Shown here piece after piece: positions 29,412 to 40,040 of a stretch of DNA of 50,824 bases (its first letter is position 1; every line of letters begins with the position of its first letter). A program made the position numbers and the translations under genes. This DNA is from Sphaerosporella brunnea (taxonomy: Eukaryota > Ascomycota > Pezizomycetes > Pezizales > Pyronemataceae): contig VXIS01000343.1 of assembly GCA_008704415.1 (NCBI GenBank), forward strand, positions 1-50,824, read 5' to 3'. Under the pieces are notes generated by a model. The model did not search any database. It had not been told where the DNA came from and was given only the letters and a program-made list of their open reading frames with translations.

Positions 29412-29536
29412 AGAAAGGCGGAAATCCTACCGACCATCCAACCCAGTATCCAAACCTCGGGAACTACCGCGCGCCTACGCGCCTCGCGCGGGCTCACGAC
29501 TGTCAGTCCACCCGGCGGGCGCGGTCGCGCGCTTTG
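29412..29536. repeat. inverted repeat, left arm
   Basis: It pairs with 30375-30500 in inverted orientation; the best part is 29422-29490 against 30430-30492. Shared words are CCATCCAACCCA, CAAACCTCG, ACTACCG and GCGCCTACG. The arms are about 840 bp apart. Confidence 0.6.
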
Positions 29537-30374
29537 CCTACCCACATCGACGGATTATGTTCTGGCGGTTGCCTCTCTTTCCACCTTGAACACTTCAGAA
29601 CACCGCTCTACCTCCACCCGGCCCTTCCCCAAACTGGTGGACCCCGCATTTGCGTCTCCGCTGCTTCTCCGTCATTCAGGTTGTCAGCCCCGCTGCTACC
29701 TCTGCCAAAAGTGATGGTGATAGCTTCTGCCGCCGGCGCCGTGTCGACGTCAACCGTGCCAACGACAACTGCGGTTCGACCCCTCTCGAATACGCAGAAA
29801 GACCTATCCCGGGTCGGTTCCGAGGGCTGTAGCCACCGAACACAACCTGCCGGAGGTGGCCCAGCATCATTGTGAAGGAGGCATATGGAGCGGACAGTTG
29901 CACCGGATATTTCCTTTTCTCCGCCCCTCAAGGCCGTTCTTTGCGCCCTGTCCACAAAACGTGAACGGCACAGCGAGGGTAGAGCGCAGGCAGCTAGATA
30001 CGTGTGCAAAGTTGGCCAGAGGCGAGGCTGTCCATATGCTCAACCATTGTAATGTGTAATGTTGAAGTTCCGGGTCTCAGGAGAAGTCGCCGCCAACAGA
30101 AAATCGCTGTGAAGACCAAAATAGTTGCTCGTGAGGGGGAATATACTGCTAGTGCAAATACTACAGGCGGCCGGGGCGGCCGGGGGGGCTTGGGTAGACG
30201 CGACGCGAAGGATTCATGTTCCAACAGTGCAAGAGGAACGGTCCGCGGCGAACGTAGGTAGTGTCTTCGGCGCGTTTAATAAACATATTGCATTGGTTGT
30301 ACCCCACAACTTCCCGGTGCACCGTGATTTCAGTCTGCCTGACATGCTCACGCCAAGAATATATCTCAGTGGTT
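29537..30374. other. spacer between inverted arms, no gene seen
   Basis: No transposase-like motif. Open frames on both strands are short and unsupported. Confidence 0.35.
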
Positions 30375-30500
30375 TTCAGCCTGCCGCTCAAGCGCACGAG
30401 CGCGGCTGGGAGGTGGATAGCACGAGCGAGGCCCGTAGGCGCACGGTAGTACGCGAGGTTTGTATAGTGGGTTGGATAGTCCGTAGGGTTTCCGATCTGA
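30375..30500. repeat. inverted repeat, right arm
   Basis: Reverse complement of the left arm at 29412-29536 with scattered substitutions. The arms plus spacer could be a foldback element of about 1.1 kb, or two copies of a dispersed repeat in opposite orientation. I found no clear target duplication. Confidence 0.6.
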
Positions 30501-31512
30501 CGCAGTTTCGGAAGTCTCCAGTTTTGTAATGTAGAGCTCGCTGGTTTTGCTGGGGTACACGGAAACGGCAAATGGTCGATCTCCAGCTGCGCTGACACCC
30601 AAGGATTATCCAATCACCAGCTCCTCTGGCTCTCTTCACCGCCGCCGAGACGTCCGGACCACCGATTGGTAGTCCCACCTCGGGAGCATGCGTCGGCCGA
30701 TGCCTACATCCAGCAGAACCTACATCACTCGGTGGTCGCACGGAGCCTCTCCAACCCAGCCAGCTGAAGAATCGGTGCCATGCGAACGGTTCTTGTTCCA
30801 TCTGGGATGCTGCCCCAGTGGCAACTTCAACCCAGAACGTCTGTATACATCGCAAACCGCCCAAGCGAACGTTGCCGAGCGGGATTCCACAGTGCAGTCA
30901 ACACTACGGGTATGCCCCACGATACGCCCAGAGTTGATTACCGCGAACAACACTCTGCCAGTCCACACGTCAAACGGAAGCGTAAAGATTGTTCGATCCA
31001 CACGATATTGAACACCCCTGCCGACCCCTTGTGCTGACAGTTCGAATGGAACTCACAAACACGGCTGCCGGGATACGCTCTCGGAATCCAACGATGTCCC
31101 TGTGCCCATGTGTCTGAACTCTGGTAAAACGCTGAACGTATTCACCTACGATTACACGCTGTTCGCCTGTCGCCCGATGGTCCATGGCAGCGACAGTCAT
31201 AGTATCCTGAAATTCCTTGACCAGTCCTTTTATTACCACCACGGACGACACGGACGATATCCTCAGCGGGGCTGGAATGCTCCATCCACCGAGCGTGGGC
31301 GCATTGATGATGTTTACCATGTGGAAATCTGTTGGAACTCCGGATAAGGAGTCCAACAGCGTCATTGATAAAACAAGGCTGTCAGAGTCCGCTGCGCCCG
31401 CGCCTTCCTGCAACTCGTCAATGATGCTATCGAAGTCCGTGAGTCAAAGACTAGTCTATTCTCCGCAGCGGGGAGTCGTGCAGACACACTGAACCCTAAG
31501 GGACAAAAGAAC
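30501..31512. other. intergenic, no gene seen
   Basis: No motif, repeat or RNA gene found. Confidence 0.35.
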
Positions 31513-32095
31513 TGTACATAAAAATGGAAAACCACAAGAAAACAGATCGACCATAGGAAAGAAGTGAAGGTTCCCCCTAGTCCGGCAGAGTTGAGTCCGG
31601 AGGCCGCGTGTCGGGAGGACTAAGCAAGCCACCCCTCGACCCGGCCCGGGAGCCTCAGGCTGCCGGGCTGAACTCCTCCCAGCATCGCCCGTGGGCAGAG
31701 CTACAGGGAGATGATCCAGGCGGTCGTTGTGGGTCGGTAAAAGAAAACCGAGGTGAAGATAAAGTGTGTGCTGGATGTCTGGAGGGCTTCGAGGCCCGGA
31801 AAGGGGTCCCTTTATAGGGAGCCGTCAAAAGGAACTCCACCCGCTCAACCTCCGGAACTACAGCTGAATCGTCGCCCCTGGCCTCCCGTCCAGTCACTCG
31901 GCGCTGCTCCGACCCACTAGCCCGCAGTCAATCTGCCCATCTCAAGGACTTCAACACAACACGGCAATATGTAGCGAGGCTCGAGAGGATAGAGAAGCGA
32001 GGGTTCCTGAATAAATAGGGCGACCGGCTCGCGGTCTTCTGTATACAGACGAGGAACCAGGGTGACGAGAGGTGTCCGGTTACTGATGCCTTACA
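31513..32095 (-). mobile_element. LTR-like block, probably a solo LTR of another family
   Basis: On the minus strand it begins TGTAAGGCATCAGTAACC (32095), contains a strong core promoter CCCTATAAAGGGACC (about 31813-31826) followed by a CACACAC-type start region, and may end at TGTACA (31513) or slightly earlier. Such TATA-centred, non-coding, GC-rich blocks are typical of Gypsy-type LTRs in mushrooms. The 5-bp flanks of the chosen ends do not match, so the exact 3' end is uncertain. No second copy lies in the window. Confidence 0.4.
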
Positions 32096-32124
32096 GCAAA
32101 AAGAAAACAATCAACGCCAGAACC

Positions 32125-32600
32125 TCAGAACGCCGAAAAAACGAAAAAAATAAGACCCAGCGACGTGATTGAGAGTTTATTTACAAGCTCCTCACACGAC
32201 CGCTTTCTGAACTTCTGCTCGGCGTGGGCGCGAGTAGAGGGGTTGGTCATGTTCGAATCAATGCTGATCTCCAGGAGCGGCCAGACATTCTCGAAAGGGT
32301 TGAGGTCAGGGGAGCTTGGAGGCCACTCAAGGCAAGTGAGTCTGTACGTCTCACGAACCTGCTCGGTCTGCTTGGACGTATGTATCCTGGAACCATCCTC
32401 AATAGTTGTATGAAGCAGTGTGAGCTTCAAAGGTGATGGTGGCCGCGGGGAGTACAAAGCAGCGTCCAGAGATGAAGGTTGGAGATAGGGAGGCTGGAAC
32501 GCCCTTGAAATAGCGAGTGGACTTTGGACTAATCATGTACGGCGAAGACGACCCGAACTCACCAGCGTCTCGTCGCAGAACACCATTTTCCTCCACTGTT
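32125..32600 (-). pseudogene. Tc1/mariner transposase fragment
   Basis: Minus-strand pieces in two or three frames make up a DDE transposase end. MVFCDETLVSSG (about 32585) resembles the first catalytic block with an F-x-D-E motif. A middle frame then gives SPTFISGRCFVLPAATITFE, and finally EDGSRIHTSKQT and LEWPPSSPDLNPFENVWPLL (about 32280-32340), the classic last block with the terminal catalytic Glu. At least two frameshifts separate them. Upstream minus sequence to about 32960 may hold the N-terminal part but I could not confirm it. It is not functional. Confidence 0.75.
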
Positions 32601-35559
32601 AGACCTCCCAACGCTTGCGGCTGAGGCACCAGGCTGTACTTGTTCCTCATCACCGTGGCATCCAGCAAGGTCTTTCACCTAGCACGGCGGCAGTCCAGTG
32701 CTCGTTGCGTATGTACCGCTATATCTGGGGATTGGACCTGCTATGCAACGGCGGCCAAAGTCGCAGGCAGATTTCGCATAACAACTCTCATCGCGTGTCG
32801 CAGATTCCTCTCCGACCCCTGTCTTCGCAGCCCGGTTCCCAGGCCTTGTTTGTTCTTGTCCTGGTGTCCCACTGCTAGTATATCCTCTGTGCGTGAGATG
32901 GGAACACTGCCCTTTCCTTCTCAATTTAGGCGAAACTCTTGCCCTCTTTTCCTGTAGAAACTACGTCTATTCTCTCGTTGAGTGTGGCCTGTCTTCGCCT
33001 TTCTGTCGTTTTATCGATCGGCATGGTTGTCGTGGAGAACGAGAGAAAATTCTGTCGCCCATCTTCTTGTGATGCAACCGTTCGGAACCCGGCCATCTAG
33101 TCACCCAGGTTCCTTGACTGTAGGTCGAGAAACAAAATCCCACCGCTACGCGCGATACAATTGCCTTGCCCATCCACAGCCTGGGATCGACATACACCCT
33201 GTTCACTGTGGCACCTGGAAATGTCAGGGGCCCGCAGAACGGAAGGGCGCTGACGATACGAGACGGCGAGTAATATCCGCCCAGTCAGAAGCTAATGGCA
33301 ACTGTCAATTGGCCCCTTTGCTGGCGATAGGCGGGGTGTTACGTCTAAGCGTCATCCGAGCGACGTTGACGAGTAACGAGGAACCTGTCTGTTTTGCCAG
33401 AGCCCTTTCCAACACCAACAGACCGAATCCAGTCTTGTTCGCTTGGTAACCCCCAAGGCCTGTTTGACAGCTTCTTCAGATGCGAATAGTGCTTCCCCAA
33501 ATGCCCCATAACGCTGAGGTCAGCGCACACTAATACTGAAGTACATACACCCGGCCGGCCAAACAACGTCCACCTGCAGGTTATTAGCATGAAAAAACTG
33601 GACCTGATACTCATACCCCCGGATGGCCACAATGCCTCAAAAACATCATCCTCGCGACACGTCAAGCTGAGCTCTCAGACTCAACAGTGCTCTCCTTGCC
33701 TGCTCGCACATGCCATACTGTACGAAAACAGAGAGAGAGTGCTTGGTTAGTTTGTGAGATGAGAAACCGTCGGCACCGATTGACATGACTTGTACATTGC
33801 ATTGGTGAGCTGACCTGTGACCTGTGTTGTTTAAGATCGTGTCAACACGGCACGGGCTGCATCCGACGAAACGAACACAGGAGACACGGGATGAAGCGAC
33901 GACAGAGGATACCTGAGAGATGCACGGAATAATTGAATCACCGGCCAAACAACTCCGCCATTGCCAGTTGAAAAGGACAAAGGCCGCACCCCGTCTGGCC
34001 CACCAACGACGAAGGCAGGCATCACAGAAGGAGGAAAAGCGTAAAAGAAGATAAAATTGCAACGTGCAGAAAAAAAGTACAAAGATTGATCATCCGGTAG
34101 TGTGTTGTATCAGCACTGCAGCCATCAAGAGGTTTTGATGTAATTTACCCCTATTTGAGAGTTCGATTCGGAAATTGTGCAACGCACGAAACTCGGCTAC
34201 AAGCTTGCTGACAAAGAGTTTGCAGCAAGAGGCAGTGCAGGTCTTATAATCACTCAACCGGCCAAGAAAGTGACGAAAGTCGTCTTCCAAGAACATTCGA
34301 ACGTCACAAGTGACCATAACGGCGACCAGGCCCGCAGGAAGTGCTAGACCATGCCGCAGTGCTTGCGTCGACGGTGCCATCGAATGCTGTATCGGCATTA
34401 CATCAACACACACCGCTTCGGGTTCGACGGTGTGCCACTCACCAGCTAGTAGGCCTATCTACCTCTGATCAATCTGGACTTGAAGAAAGCGGATTCCGTC
34501 CGAGCAGCGTTCAAGGCTTTACTCCAGTGCTGGCGACGACATTCGGTCACACTCCAGGAATGATAATGTATCAGTTGATGCATGGCTAACGAGAGAATAA
34601 TCAGGCCGTAGAAGTCAGCTGAATTTCCCAAGGCTACAGTATGCATATCCAGCTGGCATGCTATCGCCGCGTGCCTGAAATGATGTTATCTCATCACTTA
34701 GAGCCATGGCTGTGGCCGCGGCGGGCGGTAGCTTTGAGTGTTGGCTCAGGGTTTGCCAGTGGGGCAGCGAGTGGTGGCTAGTGATGCATGTTATGTCGTA
34801 TTGATGACCGACGTATCACAGACATGCAAGGAACTTATAGATAACGTGACCTAACCTCGGGTGAGTTTTGTCAAGTGCTGATGCTGTTCGCAAGAACAAT
34901 GTTCTCGAGGTTTGGACCGGTTTGATTGGCGGGATAGTCCCGCGGTGAGCGCTGTCGAGGTGTCCACAGACAGGGTTGTCGATCGGGCGATCAAAGCGGC
35001 ATCCAGTATAGACGGCCTTTCAACGCTTGGCCAACAGAAAACACTGTGCTTCAAGAGCGATAACATTCCAAGAAGACTCTTCGCTGAAATACGATACTCC
35101 CAATCACATCAGAGTGAATTGAGCCCCCCGACAAGCACCGCATGTACAGCAACCGTTTTATACGCACAGTCTGCGAGTGTAAATTGGCGAACACACGATG
35201 CGGGGGGGGGGGATGTTGATTCTACGCGCGACACGTTTTGAGGCGGCGTCTTACTCTGGATCTCGGAAGAGTGAAACTTTGCAGGCATCGGCTGCCGCGT
35301 AGTGGTAATCTTCAGGGTGAGGTAGCTTTTCCATCGCTTAGGATAGTGTCAATCAGAGGAGGTCGGGTCCTTGCAACCCTCATAATCGCTATGGGTTCAT
35401 ACAGTGTGGTCACTTGCTGCCGAGGAAGCGCTCCAGTGAAGTGATCATTAATATTCGTCATGGAGTAAAGGTAAAGGTCTTGTTTTTTCATTGTCGTGCT
35501 CATAACCGATAACAACAATAAAACTTCAATGTGTTGGAATAGCAAAAGATCAACCAGCG
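32601..35559. other. about 3 kb, no gene supported
   Basis: The first 350 bp may still belong to the mariner element. The rest has no recognisable gene. An 11-G run lies at 35202-35212. Confidence 0.35.
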
Positions 35560-35750
35560 CCCGAGGACCATCCGGGTAAGTAACGGAGTCTCTACGCTGT
35601 GGGATTGATCCCCAAGCTTGCTAGGCTTGTAACCCCGCGGAAGTCGGGTAACTACCGATGAACCTACCGATTTCACCGGGAATTGAACCGTCATCCTTCC
35701 GCGCTCATGGTTTCATATGGCGTGCGTCCATCCAACTACACCATGAGCAT
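35560..35750 (-). repeat. tRNA-derived SINE-like element with Pol III promoter
   Basis: The minus strand holds a perfect A box, TGGTGTAGTTGG (35743-35732), and a perfect B box, GGTTCAATTCC (35689-35679), about 42 nt apart, as in tRNA genes. The D arm can fold (GTGT with ACGC), but the acceptor halves (ATGCTCA against TGAAATC) pair in only three positions and the T stem is poor, so this is not a working tRNA. It continues into a non-tRNA body (GTTACCCGACTTCCGCGGGG and GGATCAATCCCACAGCG). The 3' end is uncertain and may reach about 35480. Confidence 0.55.
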
Positions 35751-36715
35751 CTGGGCTGAAATTGTGTACGGTTAAGAAGATGATCTATGGCAGCACTATC
35801 AAACGCACGTGCAGCTATCACTCTATATATGGTTCAGCAGCAGCAATGCCTGGGTATCTTTGGACTTGGTGGCCACAACATAGGTTTTCGGCATCCCAGG
35901 AACAACGTTGAACCAAGCGAACCGCCACCCAGGATCAATGCGACAGGTGAGGGTAGGACGGTGCGGCACGTCAACGCTCGGCACTGGAGGAGCGCGCGGA
36001 AGGTCTGATCGCTGATGGCATCTACGGTAACATCAAGCAGTTGCCAATCGAGACCTTGCCCCCCCACGTGGCGGACAAGGGAACGGCCAGGTACACCTGA
36101 TAGTGTCGCCGCTGCTATCGCCACGACGTCCTGTCCTGTCCGCACTGGCTCCATGCAGTACATATTCCTCCGCACATAGGGCTTGCCGTCTAACACCTAC
36201 CTGCACCTCCCCGCGGACATGAAGCAGGAGTACCGCTTATTCCGCCAACCGGACACGTAATTGTGCTGCTTAATGGGAAACTCGAGCGAACCGTGCATTT
36301 CGATTGAGGCAAGGGACTAGACAATTCAGCGCCAGCGAGGAATCATTATGATGACGCCTCAAATCGCGATAAGTCGTGCGCTTCACAATTTCGTTGATAT
36401 CCACTCTTGTATAGCCAAAACATGAGCGAAACCAGCGTTGCCGCCGCCAATCGTTGCCAATCAACCAAACAGCCTGCGATTTGTGGATCGGGCAGGTGTT
36501 CGCAGGCTGCTGCTGTGCGATACCTCCAGATCCGCCGAAATTGTTTTTCAAGCTTCCGATCCAATGGTGGTGATCCCAGCGATCCCTCGATTGCGTGTCG
36601 CGTCCATATCTGCGGCTTTGACCTGGATCTTGAGTTCGAGTTGATATGTGAGGCCGGCTGGTATTATATGAGTAGGGAGACGTTGAACGCCAGCAGGGAG
36701 TGCATTGTCTCTAGA
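35751..36715. other. intergenic, no gene seen
   Basis: No motif or repeat found between the SINE-like element and the MITE. Confidence 0.35.
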
Positions 36716-37422
36716 TAGTGATGGTCACTCATGGACACGAGCCAGCTCGAATCAATTCTCCAAGTTCAGCTCGAGCTGCCTCGTCTCGTCGAGGGATCGC
36801 GTCCGAGGTTTGGGTCAGCTCAAGCTGCAGCTCGAGTTTCTCTGCTTTACCACACTTTAAGCTGGTGGACTCTGTCAACTCTACATAAAAGTTTGCAACG
36901 TATCTAAGAATGCCAACCGTATGATGACTGGCTACAATTACTCAGCATCCATCGGTTTCACTGCCTAGGAGTAATTCGCCATTCGCCTCTGGGGCCGGAA
37001 CTTGAACTACACTGTCAATCTCGCCCATATCTTGCTTAACCTTTCACGTTTTCACTGCTCCAAATCATCCTGCCCCAAGCAGCTTTGGAGCAACAAGCAA
37101 GCGCTACCTGAGATCTCCAAGATTTGAAAATGAGCAGCACGCTCAGTCGGGGGCAGTGCGTCCATGCATTCGTGTTCCATGCCTCTGTTGGTGATGGGGG
37201 GATGGCGGAAGACAGTATGTAGTGTGGGGTGTGAAGGGGGTTGTGCAAGGCAGCGCGACAGCGACAATCGACTCTCATTCCCATCTACCCCATCAGAACT
37301 CCCCATCATGCTAAAAACTCGAGCTGGCTCGAGCCGTTCCTCCACGCTCAGCTCGAGCCAGCTCGGCTCGTAGAGGACGAAGGATCGGATCGGCTCGTCT
37401 CGTCAGCTTGTGTCCATCACTA
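36716..37422. mobile_element. complete TA-flanked MITE, copy 3
   Basis: It starts GTGATGG at 36718 after TA (36716-36717) and ends CCATCAC at 37420 before TA (37421-37422), about 703 bp in all. Both arms (36730-36850 and 37315-37415) are rich in GAGC/GCTCGAG words, in opposite senses. The left end carries a small insertion or duplication (TCACTCATGG) before ACACGAGCC. The centre has no coding sequence. Inverted ends plus a TA target point to mobilisation by a Tc1/mariner-type transposase. Confidence 0.65.
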
Positions 37423-38399
37423 TTTCGATAGATGAGCATCGCAATGAGCTCCCGCTTCGGCGCAGTCCTACGTGTTGGTAAAGACTGCTCGTCTCGATTC
37501 TCACGGAGCTGGAATATATGCAACTCGAAGCGCAGGGTTGTGACCGCCGTCGGCTTGCACAATGATTCGGGATTGCGGAGCGGTGTGTGGGTGGTTCGGG
37601 CACTCGGGCGTCGGGGAATTGCTGTTCCGCGCGCAGGTTGCTCGGCCGGTGAGTACCACCTCCGCTACGTCGTATTCGTGAAAACTCTTGATTCAGCCCG
37701 AATAGGGCCGCTCAGACAGGCGTTTATTCTTTTCAATCACGTTTCCAGATATATGGCCGGTTTCGGCCGGTCCTGGATGAGCACACTTAATTGGAGCCCA
37801 ATAGGAACCGTTCTTGCCTGTTGCTCCACGTCGGTTATCGATCGTATAAACGTGTAGTAACGGCTCAAAAAGCGTTACAACAGAACAGTTTATAGAGCGG
37901 GAAAAACAGTCAGTTTCAAATTCGTATAAACGGGTCAGAAACGCCGGTCTGAGCGGCCTGATTCTTAACGTGAATGCACCGCCGGTATTATGTATTGGAA
38001 GGATGGCTGGTTTTACCGTGGCAACCGCCGTCACAACCACAAAATGCATACCATGACAAGAGCGGAGAAGGTCGCCAAAGGGACAGAACAGGTGTTTCGT
38101 CGGCGAGGACCATAGCAGGACGGTGCGTACTCCCCAGGGTCCACTTCGCTGAACAGAGCACCCCTGATTTTCTTTGCGCTCAAGACGTCGGCGACAGTGC
38201 TACATTCCAAACGACACTCCCGGTCAAAAGAACAACAGGGTTAAAAACCCCGTGTACTGCAGGCCTGCGGATTGACGAGATCGTCGACGATGTGGGACAC
38301 CGAGTAATGTTCTATACCAAGTTCCACGGCGAACCTAACCGGATCAAACATTACCGGCGTGCATGTGCGCGCTATGCCGGAAGCACAGCTACCACACTC
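37423..38399. other. intergenic, no gene seen
   Basis: Several frames of 70-145 codons without motifs. Confidence 0.35.
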
Positions 38400-38505
38400 T
38401 TCGCACTCATATAGCGGCATTCCCAGAAGCTCTGGCGTCTGTGAAGCCATCGCTCATTATGAAGTCCTGGGGACAAACGCAGCGTATCATAGAGGGAAGG
38501 CGCCA
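38400..38505 (+). pseudogene. C-terminal fragment of a transposon-type protein, copy 2
   Basis: The plus frame gives HTLRTHIAAFPEALASVKPS, then LIMKSWGQTQRIIEGRR. It matches LREVLPEALASVRPSLI..TQPII of the minus-strand copy at 24135-24360 at protein and DNA level. Only about 35 residues are preserved. Confidence 0.4.
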
Positions 38506-39299
38506 CCTGATGACACCAGGGATCTCACCGCGAGAGCCAGACGCAGATGCGCAACAAATTGATTACCGCGGCCACAGTCCACCGGGCCCCAGCGTTTGCT
38601 CTGAACTTTGGTCCCCCCCTTTGCCCACCATCGACACCGTGTCAGCTGCTCCCTCAGCAAAGGGAACATGCAGACGGCGAAGTCCGCTTGCCACCACCGG
38701 AAGCGTCTCAATGCAGCGGCAGCGTGACGCGCTGAGGCGGCGGTCGGTGAACTCGCGCCCGCTGTTGCGTGTGCCACAAGGAATGGATCACTAGTCACAA
38801 TTGCATCCTTTGGAAGATCGTGGGGAGGTTCTCTCGCTGGGTTCGGCACACGGTTGGTGCAACGGATGCTCGCCGGTGAGTGTATGGCGGTTGGACGATT
38901 GTTTTGTAGCGTTCACCAACTTGTGTTTCATGATGGGAAGGACACGGAGAGTCACGTTGGAAGACAACCAGCGCGCAAGCATTACAGTACCCAGTACAAA
39001 GAACTAAACACAAGCGGCAGAAAACCTGAAGAAAATGAATTGGAAAAAAACACCTCAACATGGGCATGGAAACCAAAGAAAACAAAACCCGCTCACCACG
39101 AAGGGCGGTTCCAGCACGTCGCGTCCTCGTTCGTCGGCGTCTGCGGTCCTTTCCTGGCATTCCCTAGCAGTGTAGAAGCTCAGCCAGACCCGGCGGCCGG
39201 CCTCCAGCTGGGGTCGCAGGCCTGGAGGGACGGTTTTCGGCTCCGGTCGGCGGGCGGTGGCGGTATTCGTCTTCACGCGGAGGGTGAATAGCTTCAGCC
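38506..39299. other. intergenic, no gene seen
   Basis: No motif or repeat found. Confidence 0.3.
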
Positions 39300-40040
39300 A
39301 CCGTCGGCCGAAGAAACAAGTTCGACGACTGCGCCACACAAAGATACTGGAACGGGCCAATGGTCTTCAATACCGAGAACACTGGCAACGGCACCGAAAA
39401 CTGCAACAGCGCAGACCCTGCGATCACGAGACTGCGCGCCTGGATCTTGATGTCCATATGCCGCAGGTTCCGTGGAGGAACCGGTTCCACTCCTCGATGT
39501 CGGCCGGTATGGGGTATGCCGTCACCGCGATCTGAGTCTCCGCGCGATCCGCGACCATGGAGTCGCCGGCACCGGTGTCGCCCAGCCGCGCGAGACAGAT
39601 ACTTCCGCCCACCTAGTTTCCTAGGTGAGCATGGCCTGGAGGTCGTACTTATCGGCGTTTGCCACCGATTTGGCGTTGATCGGGTGTCCACGGGAATCCT
39701 CCAGGATATCTGCCAACGCTCTCGTGAAATTGCGCTCAGATCCTGCAGCTCGGCGTGCGACTCTCTCGCTGCGTAACAGCAGGTCAGCACGACCAGCACG
39801 TCGTGGCCTCGGTCGGCAATCATCTCCCGGACGAGCAACCAGTCCACCGTCGATAGCCCCGCTGGAGAGCGGGCATTCACTGCGGCAGTCGTTCCTGTCG
39901 CCCGTCGTTGATGCAATTGATCGCCACATACCTCCACCAACATTGATTGCCATCTCCCCGCTGAAAATCACGACGATCAACGAGTAGGGGCGGAGCATGT
40001 CCAGCAACGCACGGACGGCTGTACGTCGAGTTACGGCCAC
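39300..40040 (-). pseudogene. caspase-like (peptidase C14-type) protein, frameshifted
   Basis: The protein can be followed on the minus strand through three frames. First RPYSLIVVIFSGEMAINVGG (about 39985-39930), where SGEM sits where caspases have S/A-G-H-G. Then LSTVDWLLVREMIADRGHDV and LVVLTCCYAAR (39855-39764), matching the LxLDCCxA block with the catalytic Cys; TCC replaces the usual DCC. Then NFTRALADILEDSRGHPIN (to about 39624), the F-T-x-A-L segment. A later frame gives TQIAVTAYPIPADIEEWNRF and a hydrophobic tail to about 39310. Several frameshifts and loss of the catalytic His make it a pseudogene. Related caspase-like genes are multicopy in mushrooms. This reading is by motif order only. 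Confidence 0.5.

Noticed and set aside
35560..35750. A functional tRNA gene on the minus strand
   Set aside because: A and B boxes are perfect, but the acceptor stem pairs in only three of seven positions and no good anticodon stem forms without assuming an intron.
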